A DNA stretch of 64,000 nt from an uncultured Eubacteriales bacterium (GTDB lineage Bacteria; Bacillota; Clostridia; Oscillospirales; Acutalibacteraceae). Below the pieces are notes generated by a model, which was given only the letters and a program-made list of their open reading frames with translations, did no database searches and was not told where the DNA came from. The stretch covers positions 62,001 to 126,000 of the forward strand of contig CAKSNE010000004.1 of the NCBI GenBank assembly GCA_934476085.1. Direction: 5' to 3'. The translations under genes and the position numbers were made by a program. Of the stretch, positions 8,898 to 17,099 are shown one piece after another. How positions within the stretch are numbered: position 1 is the first letter of the stretch; each line of letters begins with the position of its first letter.

Positions 8898-9956
8898 TTA
8901 CTTAATTTTAACTTTTACAGTTTTTGACCAATCGCTATATATTTTTTTACCGCTGACAATTGAAAAAGCTCTAACTCTTACATAATAAGTTTTTTTAGAT
9001 TTTAATCTCTTAATAACTAAAGATTTTTTCTTAACATTCAATTTTTTAACTTTAGCTTTTTTTAACTTTTTATTTGTAGAGTATTTAACTTCATAACCGG
9101 TTGCACCGTTAACTGCCTTTTTAAGCTTAACAGTCATTCTTTTCTTGCCTTTAACAAGCTTTACAACAGGTTTTGAATTGAGTTTTGTAATTGTTGATTT
9201 AGTAGTGGTTGTTGTAGCAACAGTCGAAATTGTACCTGCAGTAGTTTTTACAGTAGCACTAGTGCTTGAAGTAGGACTGCCGGTACTGCTTGATGAGCTA
9301 GTACTATTTGATGAAGAGGTAGTGCTTGATGAACTAGTACTACTTGATGAACTCGAAGTAGTGCTTGACGAACTCGAAGTAGTAGTAGAATTTTCTTCTC
9401 CGTTACCGACAACCGTTACATAAGCTTTACCGAAAGTAAATTCAACACCTTGATTATTTATATCTATAATGCTGTCATCTTTGCTGTAATTAATCAAATC
9501 AATAGAATATATACCGGCTTTAGCGTCATCAGCAACCTTAAAATAAAGTGTAAAAAGATCGCCGTTTTTATTATTTGAAACAATATTACCTGTGCTATTT
9601 GTATACAAATAAACTAATTCATTACCAGACAAAGGGCTAAACAAACCATGATCATAATTTTGACCTACATCATACTTTGGAAAAGTACCGTATTTATTGG
9701 TTTCGCCTTCAACTAATGATAATTTTTTATCATAACTAAACTCAAGTCTAATACCCCAAATACCCGGGTTATTTCCGATTGAATAAGTAACTTTAGCTAT
9801 TTCACCGGCTTTTACAGGTTCCGAAACTGCTTCAATATAAGGTTTTGTTTTATCAAGCTCAGCCGGTGTATCGGCATTTGCAATTACAGTTGCAACAATA
9901 GAAAGAAGCAAAACAAAACAAACAACTGTGCTGAGCAGTTTTTTAGTATTTTTCAT
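8898..9956 (-). CDS. Secreted cohesin-like domain protein with Ser/Thr linker and Fn3-like tail
   Basis: 352 aa. Signal peptide (1-28, ending VIANA). Residues about 35-186 match the cohesin pattern: KAGEIAKVTYSIGNNPG, IWGIRLEFSYDKKL, then GDLFTLYFKVADDAKAGIYS. A nearly pure Ser/Thr linker (about 190-258) follows, encoded by imperfect tandem repeats, and then a lysine-rich Fn3-like module (about 262-352) very like the second Fn3 of the VanW protein. Cohesins bind dockerins on enzymes in cellulosomes and amylosomes; a one-cohesin protein with a wall-type tail could be an anchoring scaffoldin. No dockerin protein and no sortase motif are in the window, so the scaffold role is inference. The ATG has GCGGAGGT upstream. 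Confidence 0.75.
   Translation of the reverse strand: MKNTKKLLSTVVCFVLLLSIVATVIANADTPAELDKTKPYIEAVSEPVKAGEIAKVTYSIGNNPGIWGIRLEFSYDKKLSLVEGETNKYGTFPKYDVGQNYDHGLFSPLSGNELVYLYTNSTGNIVSNNKNGDLFTLYFKVADDAKAGIYSIDLINYSKDDSIIDINNQGVEFTFGKAYVTVVGNGEENSTTTSSSSSTTSSSSSSTSSSSTTSSSNSTSSSSSTGSPTSSTSATVKTTAGTISTVATTTTTKSTITKLNSKPVVKLVKGKKRMTVKLKKAVNGATGYEVKYSTNKKLKKAKVKKLNVKKKSLVIKRLKSKKTYYVRVRAFSIVSGKKIYSDWSKTVKVKIK
9240..9400. repeat. Imperfect tandem repeat encoding the Ser/Thr linker
   Basis: Recurring 12-15 base units around GATGAACTAGTACT/GATGAACTCGAAGT, all in frame with Ser/Thr codons of the cohesin protein. It is low-complexity coding DNA that is likely to vary in length between strains. Confidence 0.7.
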
Positions 9957-9987
9957 ATTTACCTCCGCACAAATAATACTTTATTTC

Positions 9988-10016
9988 ATAATATCACAAA
10001 TATCATAAATAATCAA
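9988..10016 (-). promoter_or_regulatory. Promoter of the cohesin/Fn3 gene
   Basis: Minus strand: TTGATT (inside the secA-cohesin gap), 17-base spacer, TATTAT; the predicted start is about 25 bases before the ATG. No terminator separates it from secA. Confidence 0.55.
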
Positions 10017-10019
10017 TGA

Positions 10020-12764
10020 TTATTCATATCTGCCGCAGCATTTTTTATACTTCTTACCGCTGCCGCATGGACAAGGATCATTTCTGCCCGGTTTTTTCTC
10101 TTTTTTAATAGGCTCTTTTTTAAGTGAACCGTCATCAGCACCTGATTCACCGGTTACTTTAGCTACTTTTTCGCGTTCAAGATGTTCGTTTTCACGAATT
10201 CTTACATTTAAAATACGCTTTGTAGTTTCTTCTTTAATTGATTCGGTCATTGCATTAAACATATCATAACCTTCATTACGATATTCAACAACAGGATCAT
10301 GCTGACCATAAGAACGAAGGTGGATACCGTTACGGAGTTCATCCATAGCGTCAATATGCTCCATCCAATGAGTATCAACACAACGAAGAAGAACAACACG
10401 CTCGATTTCACGCATAAGTTCGCTGCCGAACTCTTCTTCTTTTTCAGCGTATTTTTTCATTGCGATTTCATTAAGCTTATCAATAACATCTTGTTTTTCA
10501 AGTTTGTTTAAGTCATCATTGGTATAATCTAATGCATCGCCGATTTCAAGCCAAGTGCCGATTTCATTTTTAAGACCGTCAAAATTCCATTCTTCAGCAA
10601 TATCAGCTGATAAATAGTGATTAGAGATTTCTTTAATTGTATCTTTAACCATGCCCTTAACGGTTCCTGTAATATCATCACCGTCAATAACTTTATTTCT
10701 CTGATCATAAATAATTGTACGCTGAACATTCATAACATCGTCGAAATCAAGAACGCTCTTACGAATTGAGAAGTTACGATACTCAATTTTTTCTTGAGCC
10801 GATTCAATACGCTTTGAAAGCATCTTCATTTCAAGCGGCATATCTTCGTCAACCTTTAAGGTTTCCATCATATTATAAATTCTCTCGCCACCGAACAAAC
10901 GCATTAAATCGTCTTCAAGAGAAATATAAAATCTTGATTCACCCGGATCGCCCTGACGACCTGCACGACCACGCAACTGATTATCAATACGGCGTGATTC
11001 ATGACGCTCTGTACCGATAATGCAAAGACCACCGGCTTCGATAACACGCTCAGCCTCAGGTTTAATTTCTTCTTTAAATTTCTGATTAAGTTCAGCAAAG
11101 GTTTTTCTTGCATTTAAGATTTCTTGATCTTCGGTTTCAGCAAAACCTGTTGCTTCGGCAATCATATCATCTTCAAAGCCTTGCTTTTTCATAGCCGCTT
11201 TAGCCATGTATTCAGCGTTACCGCCGAGCATAATATCAGTACCACGACCAGCCATATTTGTAGCGATTGTTACAGCACCAAACTGACCTGCCTGAGCAAT
11301 GATTTCAGCTTCTTTACGATGGTTTTTAGCATTAAGTACATTATGTTTAACGCCTTGTTTTTTAAGCATTTTGCTAAGGCGTTCTGATTTTTCAATTGAA
11401 ATTGTACCAACCAAAACAGGCTGTCCTTTTTCATGGCGGGCAACAATATCTTTAATAACTGCATTGAATTTAGCAAGCTCTGTTTTATAAACAATATCAG
11501 GATTATCAATTCTTGCCATTGGTTTATTTGTTGGAATTTCAACAACATCAAGTTTATAAATTTCAGCAAACTCTTGTGACTCGGTAAGCGCAGTACCTGT
11601 CATACCTGAAAGTTTATCGTAAAGTCTAAAGAAGTTTTGGAATGTAATAGTTGCAAGAGTTTTAGACTCGTTAGCAATTTTTACGCCTTCTTTAGCTTCA
11701 ATAGCCTGGTGTAAGCCTTCGTTATAACGACGGCCAAACATCAAACGACCGGTAAATTCATCAACGATAATAACCTCGCCGTCTTTTACAACATAGTCAA
11801 TATCTCTATGCATTACACCATGAGCTTTAATAGCCTGGTCGATATGATGAACAATTGTAATGTTATCGGCATCATTAAGATTTTCGAGTCCGAAATATTC
11901 TTCGGCCTTTTTAACACCGTTTGCAGTTAAAGTAGCTGTTTTTGCTTTTTCATCAACAATATAATCGCCGTCTTCGTCAACCTGTTCTTCAGCTTCCTGT
12001 TTATCATTAATCTGTTTAACTTTAACCATTTTTAATGATTTAGCAAAAGAATTTGCTCTTTGATAAAGGTCAGTTGATTTTTCGCCTTGACCTGAAATAA
12101 TAAGCGGAGTTCTGGCTTCATCAATCAAAATTGAGTCAACCTCATCGACAATAGCAAAGCTATGTCCACGCTGAACACGCTCTTCTTTATAAGTAACCAT
12201 ATTGTCACGAAGATAGTCAAAACCTAATTCGTTGTTAGTACAATATGTAATATCGGCATTATAAGCTTCACGGCGAGCTTCGCCTTCAATATCATGAGTA
12301 ATAAGACCGACAGTAAGACCTAAAAATCTATAAAGCTTGCCCATCCACTCAGAGTCACGTTTTGCAAGGTAATCGTTTACTGTTACAATATGAACGCCTT
12401 TGCCTGAAAGCGCATTAAGGTAAGCCGGTAAAGTAGCAACCAATGTTTTACCTTCACCGGTTTTCATCTCGGCAATTCTGCCTTGGTGTAAAACGATACC
12501 GCCTATAACCTGTACAGGATAAGGACGCATACCCAAAACCCTGTCAGCACCTTCACGGCAAACCGCAAAAGCCTCAGGTAAAATATCATCTAAAGTTTCA
12601 CCGGCATTTAGACGATCTTTAAATTCAGCAGTTTTTAAGCGAAGTTCATCATCAGATAATTTTTTATATTCATCCTCATAAGATAAAACCTTTTGCTTAA
12701 TAGGCTCTACTTTTTTTAATTCTTTTTTAGAGTAAGAACCAAGTAATATATCTCTAATTCCCAT
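10020..12764 (-). CDS. secA: Protein translocase ATPase SecA
   Basis: 914 aa, full length. Motor of the Sec export pathway; binds the SecYEG channel and pushes preproteins out by ATP hydrolysis. Walker A is KTGEGKT (residues 101-107) and Walker B lies in the DEVDSILIDEARTP block; the second RecA-like domain has TNMAGRGTDI and ESRRIDNQLRGRAGRQGD. The C-terminus carries the zinc-binding SecB/lipid motif CPCGSGKKYKKCC. No insertion or truncation is seen. The ATG is preceded by GAAAGGAA. It is probably a single-gene unit, with the terminator of the operon upstream ending near 12961. Confidence 0.98.
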   Translation of the reverse strand: MGIRDILLGSYSKKELKKVEPIKQKVLSYEDEYKKLSDDELRLKTAEFKDRLNAGETLDDILPEAFAVCREGADRVLGMRPYPVQVIGGIVLHQGRIAEMKTGEGKTLVATLPAYLNALSGKGVHIVTVNDYLAKRDSEWMGKLYRFLGLTVGLITHDIEGEARREAYNADITYCTNNELGFDYLRDNMVTYKEERVQRGHSFAIVDEVDSILIDEARTPLIISGQGEKSTDLYQRANSFAKSLKMVKVKQINDKQEAEEQVDEDGDYIVDEKAKTATLTANGVKKAEEYFGLENLNDADNITIVHHIDQAIKAHGVMHRDIDYVVKDGEVIIVDEFTGRLMFGRRYNEGLHQAIEAKEGVKIANESKTLATITFQNFFRLYDKLSGMTGTALTESQEFAEIYKLDVVEIPTNKPMARIDNPDIVYKTELAKFNAVIKDIVARHEKGQPVLVGTISIEKSERLSKMLKKQGVKHNVLNAKNHRKEAEIIAQAGQFGAVTIATNMAGRGTDIMLGGNAEYMAKAAMKKQGFEDDMIAEATGFAETEDQEILNARKTFAELNQKFKEEIKPEAERVIEAGGLCIIGTERHESRRIDNQLRGRAGRQGDPGESRFYISLEDDLMRLFGGERIYNMMETLKVDEDMPLEMKMLSKRIESAQEKIEYRNFSIRKSVLDFDDVMNVQRTIIYDQRNKVIDGDDITGTVKGMVKDTIKEISNHYLSADIAEEWNFDGLKNEIGTWLEIGDALDYTNDDLNKLEKQDVIDKLNEIAMKKYAEKEEEFGSELMREIERVVLLRCVDTHWMEHIDAMDELRNGIHLRSYGQHDPVVEYRNEGYDMFNAMTESIKEETTKRILNVRIRENEHLEREKVAKVTGESGADDGSLKKEPIKKEKKPGRNDPCPCGSGKKYKKCCGRYE

Positions 12765-12960
12765 TTTTAAAAAATTCCTTTCAAGAATTTAAATTTTAGT
12801 CTGGATGTATTTATCCAATTGTATATATAATACCACAAAACACAATTAAAAAAAAGAATAATTTGTAAACAAATTCACATATTTAGCATTTTGCACAAAT
12901 CACAAATTTATATTTATTTAAAAGCACTAATAAAGCGTAAAAATAGTGTTAAATAAACTA

Positions 12961-13000
12961 AAAACAAAAAACCACAATCTGATTTTAACAGACTGTGGTT
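12961..13000 (-). terminator. Terminator of the DUF512-der-plsY-gpsA-proS operon
   Basis: 12-bp stem AACCACAGTCTG on the minus strand (one G-T pair), 7-base loop, then TTTTTGTTTT. It follows the stop of the Thr-rich membrane protein. Confidence 0.85.
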
Positions 13001-13011
13001 TATAAATTTAA

Positions 13012-13830
13012 TTAAATATATAAGTCATCGTCATCATTTTTTTCGTTTTTATCATTGAATATATCATTATCAATATTTCTTGAATTAGAAGCTTTAGGCT
13101 TAAAATCATTATTATGATTTTTATTGCTAAACGATGAAATATCAACAACAGTGGTTTTATCAAGATTTTCATCAGCTGACACAGTCGGTCTTTGATACTG
13201 TTGTCTTTGTTGAGTTTTTGGTTCATCAAATCTTGCAGCAGTATCTAACTTAGGGGCGTCGTTTTTTTTAGCAACTTTTTTATTGCCTTTGCCGTTTCCT
13301 TTACCGCTGTATTTGCCATATTTCTTTTTATATCTGACATTAATGACAACAAGAGCTATAACACAACCGATCATAACAACTAATGATAGCCATTTTATCG
13401 GGCGATATTTGCTACCATAGTTTATAATATTTTTTGCAGCAGTTGTTGCTTCTGTTGTTGTTTCGGTTGTCTGGATTTCTTTAGTTTCCTTTGTTTCAGC
13501 AGTAGCTTCGGTTGTATAACCCGAAGTTACAATTCCGGCAGGAGAAGATTTTGCTTTTGTTGTAGTTGTTTTTTTAGCATAAGTAGGGTCAGCGGAAGTT
13601 GCTTTTTTTGTTTTTTTGATTGTAGTTTTTAAAGCATAAGTTGTTGCTTCTGTTGGAGTTGTAGCTTTTGTAGTTGTATGATGAGTTGTAGTAGCTTTTG
13701 TAGCAACCGTTTCAGTAGGTTTTGCAGTTGTATCATCGCTGTCCGGTTCAGCAGAAACCGAGAAGAAACACATACAACTAATCATAAACAACATTACTAA
13801 AAGGCAAGATAAAATGTTAGTTCTTTTCAT
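13012..13830 (-). CDS. Thr-rich single-pass membrane protein of unknown function
   Basis: 272 aa. Signal peptide (about 1-27, ending VSAEP), an outward Thr/Ala/Lys-rich segment (about 33-135) with many TTT/TTK runs, one membrane helix (about 146-166), then a polar cytoplasmic tail rich in Lys, Gln, Asn and Asp ending DDDDLYI. The topology is therefore N-out, C-in, with a glycosylation-type external stalk. I do not recognise the family and see no enzymatic motif. It starts 10 bp after proS ends and is the last gene before the operon terminator, so it is co-transcribed with translation and membrane genes. The function is unknown. Confidence 0.6.
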   Translation of the reverse strand: MKRTNILSCLLVMLFMISCMCFFSVSAEPDSDDTTAKPTETVATKATTTHHTTTKATTPTEATTYALKTTIKKTKKATSADPTYAKKTTTTKAKSSPAGIVTSGYTTEATAETKETKEIQTTETTTEATTAAKNIINYGSKYRPIKWLSLVVMIGCVIALVVINVRYKKKYGKYSGKGNGKGNKKVAKKNDAPKLDTAARFDEPKTQQRQQYQRPTVSADENLDKTTVVDISSFSNKNHNNDFKPKASNSRNIDNDIFNDKNEKNDDDDLYI

Positions 13831-13840
13831 AATTCAGACC

Positions 13841-15295
13841 TTAATAAGCCTTTCCCCAATAAACAAGTGTTTTTGCAGGTTTTCCGCAACAAACGCATTT
13901 ATCAGATAATTTTTCATCGGTAAACGGTATACATCTTGAACCGACACCGGTAACTTCCTTAACTTTATCTTCACACTCTTCGCTACCGCACCACATAGCT
14001 TTTATAAAGCCATCGCCGTTTTCTTCAAGAACTTTTGTAATTTCATCCATTGTAGTACAAGAATAAGTGCGTCTTTCTCTGTTTTCAAGAGCTTTTTCAT
14101 AAAGTCCGTCGTGAACTTCCTGTAACTTTTCTTCAACGGTTTTTGCAAAAGTTTCAAGCATATTTTCGAGTGAAACAACTGTTTTCTCACGATTATGGCG
14201 AGTTACAACAACGCATTGACCGTTTTCAATATCTCTAGGACCTATTTCAACACGAACAGGAACGCCTTTCATTTCGTATTCAGAGAATTTCCAACCCGGT
14301 GAGTTTTCGCTATCATCAACTTTTACTCTGATACCGTTAGCCTTTAATTTTTCTTCAAGTTCATGAGCCTTATCAAGAACGCCTTCCTTATGCTGAGCAA
14401 TAGGAATAATAACAACTTGAATCGGAGCTACGGCAGGTGGCAAAACAAGACCGTTATCATCGCCATGAGTCATAATAATAGCACCAATCAAACGGGTAGT
14501 CATACCCCAAGATGTTTGATGCGGATAAACTTTTTTATTTTGTTTATCAGCATATTGAATATCAAAAGCCTTTGCAAAACCATCGCCAAAGTAGTGAGAT
14601 GTACCTGCTTGCAACGCTTTACCATCATGCATTAAAGCTTCAATTGCATAAGTAGAAACTGCACCGGCAAATTTATCAGACTCAGTCTTTTTACCTTTAA
14701 CAACAGGCATAGCCAAAGCGTCTTTACAGAAGTCTGCATAAACATTAAGCATTTTTTCTGTTTCTTCAATAGCTTCTTCGGCAGTTGCATGAATTGTATG
14801 ACCTTCTTGCCATAAGAATTCTCTGGAACGCAAGAAAGGACGGGTAGTCTTTTCCCAACGAACAACCGAAACCCATTGGTTATAGAGTTTTGGCAAGTCA
14901 CGGTGTGATTGAATAATATTTTTATAATGCTCACAGAAAAGAGTTTCAGAAGTAGGACGAACGCAAAGTCTTTCTTCTAATTCTTCCTGTCCGCCGTGAG
15001 TTACCCAAGCAACTTCAGGGGCAAAACCTTCAACATGGTCTTTTTCTTTTTGTAAAAGAGATTCAGGAATAAACATAGGCATACAAACATTTTCATGTCC
15101 TGTTTCCTTAAATTTATTATCAAGAATTTTCTGAATATTCTCCCAAATTGCATAACCGTAAGGGCGAATAACCATACAACCCTTTACGCTTGTGTATTCA
15201 ATTAATTCGGCTTTTTTGCATATATCAGTATACCATTTGGCAAAATCCTCATCCATTGAGGTAATATGCTCAACCATTTTTTTGTTATCAGCCAT
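13841..15295 (-). CDS. proS: Prolyl-tRNA synthetase, archaeal/eukaryote-like short type
   Basis: 484 aa. Class II aminoacyl-tRNA synthetase that charges tRNA-Pro. Motif 2 region RPTSETLFCEHYK and the RWEKTTRPFLRSREFLWQEGH block are typical. There is no bacterial editing insertion between motifs 2 and 3. The C-terminal zinc domain has Cys in MWCGSEECE and KCVCCGK, and the protein ends in Tyr. These traits mark the archaeal/eukaryote-type ProRS found in many Firmicutes. It lies 83 bp downstream of gpsA. I looked for a T-box leader in that gap and it is too short to hold one. Confidence 0.95.
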   Translation of the reverse strand: MADNKKMVEHITSMDEDFAKWYTDICKKAELIEYTSVKGCMVIRPYGYAIWENIQKILDNKFKETGHENVCMPMFIPESLLQKEKDHVEGFAPEVAWVTHGGQEELEERLCVRPTSETLFCEHYKNIIQSHRDLPKLYNQWVSVVRWEKTTRPFLRSREFLWQEGHTIHATAEEAIEETEKMLNVYADFCKDALAMPVVKGKKTESDKFAGAVSTYAIEALMHDGKALQAGTSHYFGDGFAKAFDIQYADKQNKKVYPHQTSWGMTTRLIGAIIMTHGDDNGLVLPPAVAPIQVVIIPIAQHKEGVLDKAHELEEKLKANGIRVKVDDSENSPGWKFSEYEMKGVPVRVEIGPRDIENGQCVVVTRHNREKTVVSLENMLETFAKTVEEKLQEVHDGLYEKALENRERRTYSCTTMDEITKVLEENGDGFIKAMWCGSEECEDKVKEVTGVGSRCIPFTDEKLSDKCVCCGKPAKTLVYWGKAY

Positions 15296-15378
15296 TTTTA
15301 GCCTCCAAAATCTAAATCTTTATCAATAATAATTAATTATATTATAAATTACGCAAAAATTCAACATTTTTTGATAAA

Positions 15379-16365
15379 TTAAAAATGCTCTGCTTTTTTA
15401 TCTCTCATCATCAAGTTATTTATAGCGTCTTTTGCATTCATATTTTCATAAAGAATTTTGTAACATTCATTTACAATCGGCATTTCAATATTGTATTTAT
15501 CCGCCAATTTTTTAGCACTGGCTGTTGCATAATAGCCTTCAACCGTACCGACTTCTTCTCTGGCTTTTTCAATCGGAACACCCTGACCGACCAAAACGCC
15601 AAACGAACGGTTTCTTGAATGAACAGAAGTACAAGTAACAACCAAATCGCCGATACCCGAAAGGCCTGCAAAAGTTAATCGCTCAGCGCCCATTGCAACA
15701 CCGAGTTTAGAAATTTCATTAATTCCGCGAGTTATAATAGCCGCAATAGTATTGTCTCCTAAATTCATACCTTTTATAATACCGGCTGAAACAGCGATAA
15801 TATTTTTAAGTGCCGCACCGACTTCAACGCCGATAACATCGGCATTTGTATAAATTCTGAAATAATCGTTTGATAAAAGCCTTTGAATTTCTTTAGCAGC
15901 ATTAATATCATCACTTGCAGAAACAATAGAAGTAGGAATTTTTCTTGCAACCTCTTCTGCGTGAGACGGACCTGATAAAACAACAACAGGATTATTAGGC
16001 AACTGTCCCTTAATAACCTGAGAAAATCTTTGTAAAGTATCTTTTTCAAAGCCTTTTGCAACAGAAACAATAATAGTTTCATCAGTTACATAGTCTTTTA
16101 ACATATCCGCAGTTTCTTCAACCGCAAAAGAAGGAGTAGCAATAATAACAACATCACTGTCTTTTATATCATTGTTATCATAAGTAAGCTTGATATCTTC
16201 ATCTATTTTAACGCCTTTTAAAAGCGGATTTTCACGAGTTTTTTCAAGATTTTCGATTTCTTCTTTAAACTTGCCCCAAATAACGGTTTTATGATTACAG
16301 CTGTTTGATAAAATAGCAAGTGCAGTACCCCAACCGCCTGAACCTAAAACAGTAATCTTCTTCAT
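15379..16365 (-). CDS. gpsA: Glycerol-3-phosphate dehydrogenase [NAD(P)+]
   Basis: 328 aa from the ATG at 16365 (MKKITVLG), a typical GpsA start. An alternative TTG at 16377 overlaps the plsY stop (TTGA), but its AAGAAAGG site would be immediately adjacent, so I prefer the ATG. Makes sn-glycerol 3-phosphate from dihydroxyacetone phosphate for phospholipids. Rossmann motif GSGGWGTALA at the N-terminus; SGPSHAEEV and the catalytic Lys in GAALKNIIAVSAG are present, then the C-terminal helical domain (GLSGIGDLVVTC). It directly follows plsY, which uses its product, so the pair forms a phospholipid-precursor module. Confidence 0.96.
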   Translation of the reverse strand: MKKITVLGSGGWGTALAILSNSCNHKTVIWGKFKEEIENLEKTRENPLLKGVKIDEDIKLTYDNNDIKDSDVVIIATPSFAVEETADMLKDYVTDETIIVSVAKGFEKDTLQRFSQVIKGQLPNNPVVVLSGPSHAEEVARKIPTSIVSASDDINAAKEIQRLLSNDYFRIYTNADVIGVEVGAALKNIIAVSAGIIKGMNLGDNTIAAIITRGINEISKLGVAMGAERLTFAGLSGIGDLVVTCTSVHSRNRSFGVLVGQGVPIEKAREEVGTVEGYYATASAKKLADKYNIEMPIVNECYKILYENMNAKDAINNLMMRDKKAEHF

Positions 16366-16373
16366 TTTATCGC

Positions 16374-17099
16374 TCAACCTTTCTTTTTACTGCCGATTTT
16401 ATTTTCTGTTCCGTTTATCAATCTTTTGATGTTTGATTTATGCTTTAAAATTACCATTGATGACATAACAGCCATTAAAACAGTAGCCACAATAGCTTGA
16501 TGCGAGCCAAACATTATGTAATCATTGGTTTTGTCAAAAAATATGTAAACACAAGGAATTGCAGCGGTAACCGCAACAATTGACGAAATAGAAACGATTT
16601 TTGTTGTAAATGTTAAAACTAAAAACAATGAAAAACAAATAAGAGCAGTCATCGGTTGAAAAGCAGCGGCACAACCTACAATAGTAGCTACGCCTTTACC
16701 GCCTTTAAATCCAAAAAATATCGGAAACATATGACCTATAAGACAGAATATTGCGACAGCAAAAGCCACAATATCAGGATTAATATATCTATCAATAATA
16801 TCTGTACCGCTTGTAACAGGGCATATAACCATTGCTAATTTTTCAAATAAATATTTGCCCAACAACACCGCAACAGTACCCTTTAAAAAGTCACCCAAAA
16901 ATGTTAATATACCCGGTAATTTACCGGAAGTTCTCATAACATTTGTCATACCTGCATTACCTGAGCCGTGTTCTCTGACATCGGTATGAGAAAAGATTTT
17001 TGTAAAAATAATTGCAAAGTTGATACTGCCGAGCAAATAGGCGACAATACAAAAGATTAAAACAGAAATAATTTCTGCAATTAAAACGCTGTTAACCAT
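16374..17099 (-). CDS. plsY: Acyl-phosphate:glycerol-3-phosphate acyltransferase PlsY
   Basis: 241 aa from the ATG at 17099, which has GAGGAG nine bases upstream; an in-frame start nine codons earlier has weaker support. Integral membrane enzyme transferring the acyl group from acyl-phosphate to glycerol 3-phosphate, the first step of phosphatidic acid synthesis. The three PlsY motifs are visible: GSGNAGMTNVMR, GHMFPIFFGFKGGKGVAT and a C-terminal KHKSNIKRL segment. Several hydrophobic helices span the protein. It overlaps the end of der by 8 bp and is followed at once by gpsA, indicating translational coupling. Confidence 0.95.
   Translation of the reverse strand: MVNSVLIAEIISVLIFCIVAYLLGSINFAIIFTKIFSHTDVREHGSGNAGMTNVMRTSGKLPGILTFLGDFLKGTVAVLLGKYLFEKLAMVICPVTSGTDIIDRYINPDIVAFAVAIFCLIGHMFPIFFGFKGGKGVATIVGCAAAFQPMTALICFSLFLVLTFTTKIVSISSIVAVTAAIPCVYIFFDKTNDYIMFGSHQAIVATVLMAVMSSMVILKHKSNIKRLINGTENKIGSKKKG

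Noticed and set aside
9240..9400. Repeat array resembling CRISPR
   Set aside because: Units are 12-15 bases, imperfect and in frame within a coding Ser/Thr linker, with no spacers and no cas genes.
9145..9423. Open frame on the plus strand opposite the Ser/Thr linker (92 aa, Val/Leu/Glu-rich)
   Set aside because: Shadow of the Ser/Thr codon repeat; no ribosome site, and composition is explained by the antisense of TCA/ACT-type codons.
13841..15295. Horizontal transfer of an archaeal-type proS
   Set aside because: This ProRS type is widespread in Firmicutes, and its base composition does not stand out from its neighbours.
15296..15378. T-box leader for proS
   Set aside because: Only 83 bases, AT-rich, no specifier or antiterminator sequence.
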